Positions 45,906 to 54,085 of a stretch of DNA of 64,000 nt are shown here, one piece after another (the stretch's first letter is position 1; the number at the start of each line of letters is the position of its first letter). This stretch comes from Bordetella genomosp. 7 (GTDB lineage: Bacteria > Pseudomonadota > Gammaproteobacteria > Burkholderiales > Burkholderiaceae_B). The translations under genes were made by a program, and so were the position numbers. The stretch lies in assembly GCF_002261265.1 (NCBI RefSeq), contig NZ_NEVK01000004.1, positions 1 to 64,000 on the forward strand. The letters run 5' to 3'. The notes beneath the pieces are model-generated. The model was not told where the DNA came from and made no database searches. It saw only the letters and a list, made by a program, of their open reading frames with translations.

Positions 45906-46867
45906 TGTGGCTGGATACCTGCGTCCTTGATCAACGTACCCCAGAGGTCGAGCTGCTCGGACACGAACGTCGCAAAACTCTCGGGCGTGCCGCTGAAGGC
46001 ATCAAAACCCAGGCCCGCCAGGCGTTGCCGCACCTGAGGGTCGGACACGATCTGGTTGATCGCCGCATTCAGCCGGGCCACGATTTCCGGAGGCATGCCG
46101 GCCGGCCCGAAATAGCCGTTCCAGGAATTCAGGTCGAAGTCTTTTACTCCCGCTTCGCGCATCGAAGGCAGATCGGGCGCGATGCTGCTGCGCTGCGCCG
46201 TCGATACCGCCAGCGCGCGCAGTTGCCCCGACTGCACGAACGGCAGGCCGGACGCCAGGTCGGTGAACATGAAGTCCACCTGCCCGCCGACCAGGTCGGT
46301 CAGGGCCTGCGGCGTGCCCTTATAGGGCACGTGCAGAATGTCGATGCCGGCGCGGCGGGCCAGCGTGGCGCCGGCCACAATGCCCGTGCTGTTGCCGGTG
46401 GCGTAGGTCACCCGCCCGGGGTTCTCGCGGGCATGGCGTATCAATTCCTGCACGCTCTTGTAGGGGCGCTGGGGGTTGACCACCAGCAAAAAGGGCAGGT
46501 TGCCGCCACGCGCAATGGGCGTGAAGTCTTTTACCGGGTCGTACGATACGTTCTTCATCAGGAACGGGACGGCCGAGTGCGACGTGTTGGTCGTGACGAA
46601 CAGCGTGTATCCGTCCGGCTTGGCGCGCGCGACATACTGCGCGGCAATCGTCGCGTTGGCGCCGGGCTTGTTTTCCACCACCACCTGCTGGCCCAGAATG
46701 TTGCCCAGTTCGGCGGCAAAAATGCGGCCCACGGCGTCGGTGCCCGAGCCTGCCGGAAAAGGCACCACCAGGCTGATCGGTTTGTCAGGGTAGGCCGCCG
46801 GCGCGGGGCCGGCCGCCGCCAGGGCCGCGCCGGCAAGGGCGGCGGCGCGCAACGTGCGTAAAAGCAT
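45902..46867 (-). CDS. Bug-family (TctC) periplasmic solute-binding receptor
   Basis: 321 residues with an Ala-rich signal peptide (about 1-24). Then YPDKPISLVVPFPAGSGTDA, VVVENKPGANATIAAQYVA and YKGTPQALTDLVGGQVDFMF, all hallmarks of the Bug receptors that are very numerous in Bordetella and bind carboxylates. No TctA/TctB membrane genes are adjacent, which is common for this family. Being in an operon with CoA-transferase and acyl-CoA dehydrogenase, it probably captures the acid that these enzymes process. Confidence 0.94.
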   Translation of the reverse strand: MLLRTLRAAALAGAALAAAGPAPAAYPDKPISLVVPFPAGSGTDAVGRIFAAELGNILGQQVVVENKPGANATIAAQYVARAKPDGYTLFVTTNTSHSAVPFLMKNVSYDPVKDFTPIARGGNLPFLLVVNPQRPYKSVQELIRHARENPGRVTYATGNSTGIVAGATLARRAGIDILHVPYKGTPQALTDLVGGQVDFMFTDLASGLPFVQSGQLRALAVSTAQRSSIAPDLPSMREAGVKDFDLNSWNGYFGPAGMPPEIVARLNAAINQIVSDPQVRQRLAGLGFDAFSGTPESFATFVSEQLDLWGTLIKDAGIQPQ

Positions 46868-46926
46868 GGTGAGTCTCCTGATATGGGCGGCGTCTGTCGG
46901 CCGCCTGTCTGGCAGGGGCGCGGGGG

Positions 46927-47337
46927 TCAGGCCGCGCCGGCGGGCGCCGCGTTGCCGCGCATGACGCGGTCGGGCGATTCTTCATAAGGGGGCGCATAAA
47001 TCACCAGCAAGCGCGCGGGCTGTTCGCTGGTAACGGTGAATACGTGGGGAATATCGGGCGGGAAATAGCAGCAATCGCCGGGCACCATTTCGGCCGACTC
47101 GTCGCCAACCTGAGCGCGCGCCGTGCCCGATAGCAGGTAGCACACCTGTTCGATGCCCGGGTGCGAATGAGGCAGCGCGCCTTGTCCCTTTTCTATCACT
47201 CCCACAAGCACTTCGAGCTGGCGGGCGCCTACCGTATCGGCGCCGATCAGGCGGCGGTTCAGGGTGCCGGTGTGGTTGGCGGGGTGGTAGCCCGGCACGT
47301 CGGACTCGCGCACCAGCCAGCGGGGATAGTCGGGCAT
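46927..47337 (-). CDS. Cupin-domain protein
   Basis: 136 residues, a single beta-barrel cupin. The metal-binding motif 1 is seen as HSHPGIEQVCYLLSG (two His and one Glu). Motif 2 is PGDCCYFPPDIPHVF with the final His. No DNA-binding part. It is the first gene of the - strand operon with the Bug receptor, CoA-transferase and dehydrogenase, 59 bases before the receptor. A small-molecule binding or enzyme role in that pathway is likely; the reaction is not known. Confidence 0.85.
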   Translation of the reverse strand: MPDYPRWLVRESDVPGYHPANHTGTLNRRLIGADTVGARQLEVLVGVIEKGQGALPHSHPGIEQVCYLLSGTARAQVGDESAEMVPGDCCYFPPDIPHVFTVTSEQPARLLVIYAPPYEESPDRVMRGNAAPAGAA

Positions 47338-47497
47338 ACCCAGTCTCCTGTATTCGATACTGTGAATTCATTTTCATGCATGTGAAAACACATGGCAAGT
47401 AGATTTTTCCTGATGGCAGGGTCGGCGTGCGGGGTATCGCGGGGGCAGGCCCTGCCTGGCTGCTAAACTGCCGCGTCTGCCATTTATGTGTGTTGTC

Positions 47498-48805
47498 ATG
47501 TCTGCCCCCTGTCTCGATGCCACATCTCCGTTGCCGCAGTGGCTGCAGTATCTCGAGTCCATCCATGGCAAGGCCATCGACCTGGGGCTCGATCGAGTCA
47601 GGCAGGTGGCCGATCGCCTGGCGCTGCGGCTCGATGCCGTGAAGTTCGTGGTGGGCGGCACCAATGGCAAAGGCTCCACCTGCGCGATGCTCGAATCCAT
47701 GCTGCTCGCGGCGGGCTACCGGGTCGGCCTGTACACATCGCCGCATCTCATCGATTTCAACGAGCGCGCCCGCATCAACGGGCAATTGGCCAGCGACGCC
47801 GAACTTGCCGAACAGTTCGCGGCGGTCGAGGCGGCGCGCGGCGCCGTCACGCTGACTTACTTCGAATTCACCACGCTGGCCATCCTGCGGCTGTTCTCGC
47901 AGGCGCGGCTGGATGCGGTGGTGCTCGAAGTCGGCCTGGGCGGGCGACTCGATGCGGTCAATATTGTCGACGCCGACTGTTCCATCATTACCAGCGTCGA
48001 TATCGACCATACAGACTACCTGGGCGACACGCGCGAACAGATCGGTCTCGAAAAGGCGCACATCTATCGCGCCGGCAAGCCGGCCATCTGCAGCGACCCG
48101 CAGCCGCCGCAGTCGCTGATCGACCACGCACAGGCCATCGGCGCCGACCTCTGGCGGTTCGGCCACGATTTCAATTATTCGGGCGACCGCCAGCAATGGG
48201 CCTATGGCGGCCGCGGCCAGCGTCGCAACGCGCTTGCCTACCCGGCCTTGCGCGGCGCCAACCAGCTGCTCAACGCCGCGGCAGCGCTGGCGGCGCTCGA
48301 AGCCGTGCGCGATCGGCTGCCGGTGCCCCAGCAGGCAGTGCGCGTCGGCCTGCTGCAGGCTTCGCTGCCCGGCCGCTTCCAGATTCTGCCGGGCCAGCCT
48401 GCGGTCATCCTGGACGTGGCGCACAACCCGCATGCCGCCGCCGTCCTGGCGCAGAACCTCGACAACATGGGTTTTCACCCCTATACCCATGCGGTGGTGG
48501 GCATGCTCAACGACAAGGATATCGATGGGGTGATCGCCAAGCTCGCCAGCCGCATCGATCACTGGTATTGCGCCGCGCTGCCTGGTGCGCGCGGCGGCTC
48601 GGGCGAAGCGCTGGCCTCGCATGTCTCGGCCGCCCTCCGGAACGCACCCGCCGCCGACGAGGCCCCCACCGTGCAGACCTATCCAGACCCCGCGGCGGCC
48701 TATGCCGCGGCGCGCGCCCGGGCGGGCGAGGGTGATAGAATCGTGGTGTTCGGCTCATTTCTCACCGTTGCCTCGGTTTTGCAGTCGTTGGGCCGCAAAC
48801 CATAG
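47498..48805 (+). CDS. folC: Bifunctional dihydrofolate/folylpolyglutamate synthase FolC
   Basis: Adds L-glutamate to dihydropteroate and to folates with ATP. P-loop GGTNGKGSTCAMLESMLLAA at about residues 48-67, then YTSPHLIDFNERARINGQ, VGLGGRLDAVNIV and DVAHNPHAAAVLAQNL in the C-terminal Mur-ligase-like domain. About 435 residues. ATG 47498 is chosen, and ATG 47486 is also in frame. accD, which often lies directly upstream in related genomes, is replaced here by the divergent cupin operon. dedD-like, cvpA and purF follow, as in E. coli. Confidence 0.95.
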   Translation: MSAPCLDATSPLPQWLQYLESIHGKAIDLGLDRVRQVADRLALRLDAVKFVVGGTNGKGSTCAMLESMLLAAGYRVGLYTSPHLIDFNERARINGQLASDAELAEQFAAVEAARGAVTLTYFEFTTLAILRLFSQARLDAVVLEVGLGGRLDAVNIVDADCSIITSVDIDHTDYLGDTREQIGLEKAHIYRAGKPAICSDPQPPQSLIDHAQAIGADLWRFGHDFNYSGDRQQWAYGGRGQRRNALAYPALRGANQLLNAAAALAALEAVRDRLPVPQQAVRVGLLQASLPGRFQILPGQPAVILDVAHNPHAAAVLAQNLDNMGFHPYTHAVVGMLNDKDIDGVIAKLASRIDHWYCAALPGARGGSGEALASHVSAALRNAPAADEAPTVQTYPDPAAAYAAARARAGEGDRIVVFGSFLTVASVLQSLGRKP

Positions 48806-48856
48806 GTCTCGGGCAGGCGGGGCGCCGGCCTCGCCCAGGTCAAGGAATTCCTGTCC

Positions 48857-49642
48857 ATGGGATTGTTTTCTCGCAAAGATTCCGCCTCGCAGGCATCGCC
48901 AACCCGGCCGCGTCCGTCGGTCTCCAGCGAAGCCCAGGCGGCGGAACTCCGTGCGCGCGCCCGGCGCCGGCTGGCGGGCGCCGTCGCTCTGGTGCTGGCC
49001 GCCGTCATCGTGCTGCCCATGGTGCTCGACTCCGAGCCCGTGCCCGTGGCCGATGACATTCCCATCCGCATTCCCGACCGCAATACGCCGTATCAGCCCA
49101 ATGTGTCGCCGCCCGTAGTGGCCGACGCCGGCACCCCCGAGGCCCCGGGGCCGCAGCAGGGGGAATCCTCCGGTGCGCAGCCGTCGGCCGAGCCGCCGGC
49201 GCCGCCCGACCTGGCCTCGCAACCTGTCCCGGCCGCGCCGCCGGCTTCTGCGCAGGCGCAACCCGAACAACCGCCGGCAGCCCCGCCTGCGGCGCCGCCC
49301 AAGCCGCCTGCCAAACCGCCGCGCGACGACGATGGAGCGCGCGCACTGGCGCTGCTTGAAGGCCGCGCGCCCGAGTCGGCCAGCCAGCCGGCCAGCCGCA
49401 CCGCCAAAGGCAACTACGTTCTGCAGATAGCCTCGTACAGCAGCCAGGCCGACGCGCAGTCGCGCCGCACCAAACTGCACCAGGCAGGCGTCACCAATGC
49501 ATTTGTCGAGCAGGCGTCGGTGGGCGGCAAGCAGCAGTACCGCCTGCGTGTCGGGCCGTTCCCCTCGCGCGATGCCGCGCAGGCGGCCCAGGCGCGCCTG
49601 CGCACCCTGGGCTACGACAACGGTTTCATTGCCAGCCAGTGA
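48857..49642 (+). CDS. SPOR-domain cell-division protein (DedD-like)
   Basis: Inner-membrane protein with periplasmic peptidoglycan-binding domain, likely located at the septum. 261 residues: cytoplasmic N-terminus with Arg-rich stop (RARARRRL), one membrane segment (about 37-53, LAGAVALVLAAVIVLPMVL), a long Pro/Ala linker, and a C-terminal SPOR domain (about 183-260: YVLQIASYSSQADAQSRRTK, YRLRVGPFPSRDAAQAAQAR). Located between folC and cvpA exactly as dedD in E. coli. Its stop overlaps the GTG start of cvpA. Confidence 0.9.
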   Translation: MGLFSRKDSASQASPTRPRPSVSSEAQAAELRARARRRLAGAVALVLAAVIVLPMVLDSEPVPVADDIPIRIPDRNTPYQPNVSPPVVADAGTPEAPGPQQGESSGAQPSAEPPAPPDLASQPVPAAPPASAQAQPEQPPAAPPAAPPKPPAKPPRDDDGARALALLEGRAPESASQPASRTAKGNYVLQIASYSSQADAQSRRTKLHQAGVTNAFVEQASVGGKQQYRLRVGPFPSRDAAQAAQARLRTLGYDNGFIASQ

Positions 49643-50127
49643 CCGGCTTCGACTTCGTCGTCCTGGCCATCCTCGCAGTGTCGGCGCTGCTGGGCCTGGT
49701 GCGCGGCCTGCTCAAAGAAGTGCTGTCGCTGCTGGCGTTCGTGCTGGCTTTCGTGGCCGCCATCTGGTGGGGTCCTACCGTGTATGGCTGGCTCGAAACC
49801 TATATTGAAACCGCGATGCTGCGCATGGGCGTGGCTTATGCGGCGGTGTTCATCGTGGTGCTGCTGAGCGTAGGGCTGGTCAACATGACCCTGGCCGCGC
49901 TTATCCGCACCACGGGGCTCACGCCCGCCGACCATGGCCTGGGAGCCATCTTCGGGTTGGCGCGCGGCCTGCTGTTCGTGCTGGTCCTGGTGGCATTGGG
50001 CGGATATACGCCGCTGCCGCAAGAACCCTGGTGGCAGGACGCCATGTTTTCGCATTCGGCCACCGAGGCCGTCAGGCATATCAAGTCATGGCTGCCCCCG
50101 TCGCTTGCGACGTGGCTGCCATACTAA
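49639..50127 (+). CDS. cvpA: CvpA family membrane protein
   Basis: 162 residues, with four hydrophobic segments. The N-terminal [25 protein letters not shown] pattern and [20 protein letters not shown] match CvpA, required for colicin V production in E. coli and implicated in envelope homeostasis. The GTG start at 49639 overlaps the SPOR gene stop by four bases. purF follows after 23 bases, the classical cvpA-purF arrangement. Confidence 0.92.
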   Translation: MTGFDFVVLAILAVSALLGLVRGLLKEVLSLLAFVLAFVAAIWWGPTVYGWLETYIETAMLRMGVAYAAVFIVVLLSVGLVNMTLAALIRTTGLTPADHGLGAIFGLARGLLFVLVLVALGGYTPLPQEPWWQDAMFSHSATEAVRHIKSWLPPSLATWLPY

Positions 50128-50150
50128 GTTTCGTTAAACGGGAAATCACC

Positions 50151-51671
50151 ATGTGTGGAATCATCGGGGTCGTGGGGCGCGGGCCAGTCAACCAGCTGCT
50201 CTACGATGGTTTGCTGCTGCTGCAGCATCGTGGCCAGGACGCGGCCGGCATAGCTACCTCGCACGGCAGCCACTTCAATATGTTCAAGGCGCATGGCCTG
50301 GTGCGCGACGTATTCCGCACACGCAACATGCGCTCGCTTCCCGGCACCAGCGGCCTGGGTCACGTGCGTTATCCCACTGCGGGCTCCAGCCAGAGCGAAG
50401 AAGAAGCGCAGCCGTTCTACGTGAATGCGCCATTCGGCATCACGTTCGCCCACAATGGCAACCTGACCAACTGGCGCGAGCTGCGCGAATCGCTGTATCG
50501 GGTGGACCGCCGCCATATCAACACCAATTCCGACTCCGAAGTCCTGCTCAACGTGCTGGCCCACGAGCTGCAGCTGGCGGCCAACGGCGTATCGCTCGAC
50601 GAGGACGCGATGTTCCGCGCGGTGGCGGCGCTGCACAAGCGCGTGCGCGGCGCCTATGCAGTCGTGGCGCAAATTTCCGGCTACGGCATGCTGGCATTCC
50701 GCGACCCGCATGGCATCCGGCCCTTGTGTATCGGCCGCCAGGAAACCGATGAAGGCGTCGAATGGATGGTGGCTTCCGAGTCCGTGGCCCTGGAGGGCAG
50801 CGGGTTCGAGTTTCTGCGCGATGTCCAGCCGGGCGAAGCCGTGTTTGTCGATCTGGACGGCCGCATGGTCAGCCGCCAGTGCGCCGACAGCCCGCAACTG
50901 GTGCCGTGCATCTTCGAATATGTGTACTTTGCCCGGCCCGATTCGCTGATCGACGGCGTGTCGGTGTACGGCGCGCGCCTGCGTATGGGCGAGTACCTGG
51001 CCGACAAGGTGGCTCGCAGCATGCGCCTGGGGGACATCGACGTGGTCATGCCCATCCCCGATTCGTCGCGGCCGGCCGCCATGCAACTGGCCGCACGCCT
51101 GAACCTCGACTACCGTGAAGGGCTGATCAAGAACCGCTACGTCGGTCGCACCTTCATCATGCCGGGGCAGGCGGTGCGCCGCAAATCGGTGCGCCAGAAG
51201 CTCAACGCCATAGGCGTGGAATTCAAGGGCAAGAACGTGCTGCTGGTCGACGATTCCATCGTGCGCGGCACGACCAGCCGCGAGATCGTCGACATGGCGC
51301 GCGCTGCCGGCGCCAACAAGGTTTATCTCGCCTCTGCCGCGCCGCCGGTGCGCTTTCCGAACGTGTACGGCATCGACATGCCCACGCAGAGCGAACTCAT
51401 CGCCACGGGCCGTTCGGACGAAGAGATCGCGCGCACCATAGGCGCCGACGGGCTCATCTACCAGGACCTGCGCGACATGCAGCAGGCCGTGACCGATATC
51501 AATCCGGCCCTGGCCCGCTTCGAGGCTTCTTGCTTCGACGGCCAGTACATTACCGGTGACATCACGCCCGAGTACCTCGAACGCCTGGGCCAGGCGCGCG
51601 GCAGCTCGAGCGACGAAGAATCCGCCGGCGGCCTGCAGTTCAACCTGGGGTACCGGTCCAACGGCAGCTGA
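50151..51671 (+). CDS. purF: Amidophosphoribosyltransferase PurF
   Basis: First committed step of purine synthesis: PRPP plus glutamine gives phosphoribosylamine. 506 residues. Cys2 in MCGIIGVVG is the N-terminal nucleophile exposed after Met removal. The glutaminase domain is followed by a phosphoribosyltransferase domain with the PRPP loop [20 protein letters not shown]. An in-frame upstream extension to 50031 lies within cvpA; starting at 50151 is required for the nucleophile. GGGAAATCACC lies before the ATG. Confidence 0.98.
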   Translation: MCGIIGVVGRGPVNQLLYDGLLLLQHRGQDAAGIATSHGSHFNMFKAHGLVRDVFRTRNMRSLPGTSGLGHVRYPTAGSSQSEEEAQPFYVNAPFGITFAHNGNLTNWRELRESLYRVDRRHINTNSDSEVLLNVLAHELQLAANGVSLDEDAMFRAVAALHKRVRGAYAVVAQISGYGMLAFRDPHGIRPLCIGRQETDEGVEWMVASESVALEGSGFEFLRDVQPGEAVFVDLDGRMVSRQCADSPQLVPCIFEYVYFARPDSLIDGVSVYGARLRMGEYLADKVARSMRLGDIDVVMPIPDSSRPAAMQLAARLNLDYREGLIKNRYVGRTFIMPGQAVRRKSVRQKLNAIGVEFKGKNVLLVDDSIVRGTTSREIVDMARAAGANKVYLASAAPPVRFPNVYGIDMPTQSELIATGRSDEEIARTIGADGLIYQDLRDMQQAVTDINPALARFEASCFDGQYITGDITPEYLERLGQARGSSSDEESAGGLQFNLGYRSNGS

Positions 51672-51691
51672 AGGCGCGGCCCGCCCGCGCC

Positions 51692-51724
51692 GCCGGGCGC
51701 GGTTCCCGGCGCGGCGATCCGTTT
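51692..51724 (+). terminator. Weak terminator candidate after purF
   Basis: GCCGGG (51692-51697) pairs with CCCGGC (51705-51710) around an eight-base loop. GTTTT occurs eleven bases later (51721-51725). It could close the folC-dedD-cvpA-purF transcript before dsbB. The stem is short and the T run distant. Confidence 0.25.
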
Positions 51725-51744
51725 TACTTACCACGGTCTACATC

Positions 51745-52215
51745 ATGCTTATCCCTGGCCAGCGCCTGTTGCTGCTTATCGCTCTGCTGTGCTTTGGCGC
51801 TGTTGCGGCGGCGCTGGTATCGCAGCACGTATTCGACATGCCCCCGTGCGCATGGTGCGTGCTGCAGCGCCTGATCTATCTGGTCATCGGGGTAGTGGCC
51901 CTGGCGGGGGCGTGCGCAACGGCGCTCGCACGCGTCTGCGCGGCCGCTTGCGCCGTGCTGGCTGCCGGGGGCATTGCCGCGGCCTGGTATCAGTACGACG
52001 TCGCGGCGCGCATGTTTTCGTGCGACCAGACCTTCGCCGACCGGTTCATGAGCGGCACGGGGCTGGACGGGGCGGTGCCGTGGCTGTTCGGCATCTATGC
52101 CACCTGCATGGATGCCAGTGTCGAAGTGCTGGGCGTGGAGTACGCCTTGTGGAGCCTGGCGCTCTTCGGTGTGCTGGTAATACTGGGAGCGCGCGGCGCG
52201 TTGGGGCGCCGCTGA
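51745..52215 (+). CDS. dsbB: Disulfide bond formation protein DsbB
   Basis: Inner-membrane quinone reductase that reoxidises DsbA. 156 residues, four membrane segments. The first periplasmic loop has the CxxC pair in PPCAWCVLQR (about 33-36). The second loop has FSCDQTFADRF and YATCMDAS, giving the second Cys pair. Start at 51745; the frame stays open upstream into purF. It converges on rlmJ, and both stop codons sit in one palindrome. Confidence 0.93.
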   Translation: MLIPGQRLLLLIALLCFGAVAAALVSQHVFDMPPCAWCVLQRLIYLVIGVVALAGACATALARVCAAACAVLAAGGIAAAWYQYDVAARMFSCDQTFADRFMSGTGLDGAVPWLFGIYATCMDASVEVLGVEYALWSLALFGVLVILGARGALGRR

Positions 52216-52240
52216 CGCCGGCCGCGGCGGCCGGCGTCAG
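52212..52240. terminator. Perfect palindrome shared by the dsbB and rlmJ 3' ends
   Basis: CTGACGCCGGCC (52212-52223) pairs without mismatch with GGCCGGCGTCAG (52229-52240); one further G-C pair closes a three-base loop. The dsbB TGA (52213-52215) is in the left arm and the rlmJ TGA (complement of 52237-52239) at the mirrored place in the right arm. It probably ends or protects both transcripts. Confidence 0.6.
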
Positions 52241-53094
52241 GCTGCCCGATGCTGCAAGGTGAACGATGCGCGGTCGTCCTGCGCCAGCAGCCGGGTAAGC
52301 GCCGGCATGGCTTCCTGCAGGGCGGCGTGCAGCGTCCAGGGCGGGTTCACCACGTACATGCCGCTGCCATGCAGCCCGAAGCCGTCGCCCGACGGCTTTT
52401 TTACTGTGAGCGTCACGTGCAGCCAGTTCTTGACCGGCAGGCTTTCCAGGTGTCGGGGCAGCTCGGTGGCCTCGCGCCGCTGCACCAGCGGGTACCAGAC
52501 GGCATAAGTGCCGGTGGCAAAACGCTTCAGGCCTTCTTTTACGGCATTGAGCGTGCGCTTGTAGTCTTGTTTGTCTTCATAAGACGGATCGATCAGCACC
52601 AGGCCGCGCCGGGTAGGAGGGGGCAGCAGCGCCTTCATGCCCTCGAACCCGTCCGCGCCATATATGGTGGTCTGGCGCAGCGCCGTCCTGCCGAGCTGCT
52701 CCAGGTTCTTGACCAGCACCTCGGATTCGGTGGGGTGCATCTCGAACAGGCGCAGGCGGTCGCGTTCGCGCAGGGAATCCAGGGTCAGCCAGGGGGAGCC
52801 GGGGTAATGCCGCAGCCGCTGGCCCGGGTTGTAGCGGCGGATGCGTTGCACGTACTCATGCAGCAGCGGCGGCAGTCCGTCGCTTTGCCACAGCCGGCCG
52901 ATTCCGTCTTCGAATTCCGCGTTCTTGCCGGCCCATTCGCCATCCAGCGCATAAAGGCCCGCGCCGGCGTGCGTATCCACCACCCAATAGGGCGCATCTT
53001 TGCGGTTCAGGTAATCAAGGCTATGGACCAGCACGGCATGCTTGAGCACGTCCGCGTGATTGCCGGCATGAAAGGCGTGTCGGTAACTGAACAA
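52237..53094 (-). CDS. rlmJ: 23S rRNA (adenine(2030)-N6)-methyltransferase RlmJ
   Basis: Methylates A2030 of 23S rRNA with S-adenosylmethionine. 285 residues. MFSYRHAFHAGNHADVLKHA is the family-specific start, WVVDTHAGAGLYAL forms the SAM site, and RRGLVLIDPSYEDKQDYKRT holds the catalytic motif, here DPSY where DPPY is the common form. HGSGMYVVNPPWTL near the C-terminus is conserved. It is 15 bases downstream-facing from ugpQ-like gene and convergent with dsbB. Confidence 0.94.
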   Translation of the reverse strand: MFSYRHAFHAGNHADVLKHAVLVHSLDYLNRKDAPYWVVDTHAGAGLYALDGEWAGKNAEFEDGIGRLWQSDGLPPLLHEYVQRIRRYNPGQRLRHYPGSPWLTLDSLRERDRLRLFEMHPTESEVLVKNLEQLGRTALRQTTIYGADGFEGMKALLPPPTRRGLVLIDPSYEDKQDYKRTLNAVKEGLKRFATGTYAVWYPLVQRREATELPRHLESLPVKNWLHVTLTVKKPSGDGFGLHGSGMYVVNPPWTLHAALQEAMPALTRLLAQDDRASFTLQHRAA

Positions 53095-53109
53095 ATTAAT
53101 ATCCTGCGC

Positions 53110-53850
53110 TTATTTGGGCGGGGCGATATCGGCCAGTGCGTCGGTGAAAATGCCATCCAGGCCCCACGACAACAGCAGCCGGGCGCGCGCCGGGTCGTTG
53201 ATGGTCCAGGCTGCAATGCGAAAGCCGGCCTCGTGTACAGCATCGATGAGCGCGGGCGTGGCATCGCGGTGGTTGATATTCAGCGCAACGCATTCGTAGC
53301 GGCGCAGCCGCTGCAGCCAGTCTTGCGGCACTTCCTCTACCAGCAGCGCACGGGGCAGTTCCGGGGCCGCCACGCGCGCCGCTTCCAGCGCGGCCTCGGA
53401 AAACGATGACAGCAATGGAGCGGGGCCGACATCTTGCCACAATTGCCGCGCGGCCATCGCGACGGCCGTGCCGGTCTGCGTTTCCTGGCCGGGATTCGGC
53501 TTGATCTCGACGTTGCACGCAATGCCATTGGCGATGGCGTAGCGCGCTACGGCGCGAAATGTGGGCACGGGCTCGCCCGTGTAGGCAGGCGAATGCCAGC
53601 CGCCCGCGTCCAGGCGAGCCAGGTCGGCATACGCGAGCCCGGCGGCGGGCCCTTGGGCATCGGTGGTGCGATCCAGCGTATCGTCGTGCAGCAGGAAGGG
53701 CACCCCGTCGCGGCTGAGCTTTACGTCGAACTCGACCATGCGGAAACCGTGCCGGGCGCCGGCGCGCATGGCGGCCAGGGTATTTTCGGGGGCCAGTAGG
53801 CCGCCGCCGCGATGGGCGATATGGGATGGGTAGGGCCAGGGAGCGGGCAT
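53110..53850 (-). CDS. ugpQ: Glycerophosphodiester phosphodiesterase (UgpQ-like)
   Basis: Hydrolyses glycerophosphodiesters to glycerol-3-phosphate and an alcohol. 246 residues from ATG 53850 (MPAPWPYPSHIAHRGGG). The catalytic pattern is intact: HRGG, then APENTLAAMRAGARHGFRMV with the Glu, EFDVKLSRDG and LLHDDTLDRTT. The C-terminal AWTINDPARARLLLSWGLDG is also typical. It has no signal peptide, so a cytoplasmic enzyme of UgpQ type rather than periplasmic GlpQ. No ugp transporter lies nearby. The frame continues upstream to 53934 without support. Confidence 0.92.
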   Translation of the reverse strand: MPAPWPYPSHIAHRGGGLLAPENTLAAMRAGARHGFRMVEFDVKLSRDGVPFLLHDDTLDRTTDAQGPAAGLAYADLARLDAGGWHSPAYTGEPVPTFRAVARYAIANGIACNVEIKPNPGQETQTGTAVAMAARQLWQDVGPAPLLSSFSEAALEAARVAAPELPRALLVEEVPQDWLQRLRRYECVALNINHRDATPALIDAVHEAGFRIAAWTINDPARARLLLSWGLDGIFTDALADIAPPK

Positions 53851-53977
53851 GCCGTGGACGGTGATCAAGTATTTTCGAAGGCGGCTTTCAAGAATAACCC
53901 CTTTGCCGCCTGCCGGCGCGGTCGTGGCGGCCACCTGTAGCGCCAGGACGAAAATGGTAAACTCCGGCCGCTGAGCA

Positions 53978-54024
53978 GGTGCGGTTCCGGCACCCGGCAG
54001 GGGCGATCAGATTCGCCTTTTTTT
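53978..54024 (+). other. Two-hairpin segment ending in a T run upstream of ppiD
   Basis: A first small hairpin is GGTGC (53978-53982) with GCACC (53990-53994). A second is GGCGA (54002-54006) with TCGCC (54013-54017), directly followed by seven T bases (54018-54024), which is the form of an intrinsic terminator on the + strand. No + strand gene precedes it. A short transcript starting near 53960 (a TAAACT hexamer lies at 53958-53963) would be a small RNA or an attenuated leader of ppiD. Confidence 0.45.
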
Positions 54025-54085
54025 ATGCATTTTCATGCGGCGCGGGGCGTCTGGCCTGTGCGCGCATACGGCAACCAGGGAATCC

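Noticed and set aside
53851-54085. tRNA gene upstream of ppiD
   Set aside because: Related genomes may have tRNAs near ppiD, but no cloverleaf or T-psi-C loop sequence could be found here.
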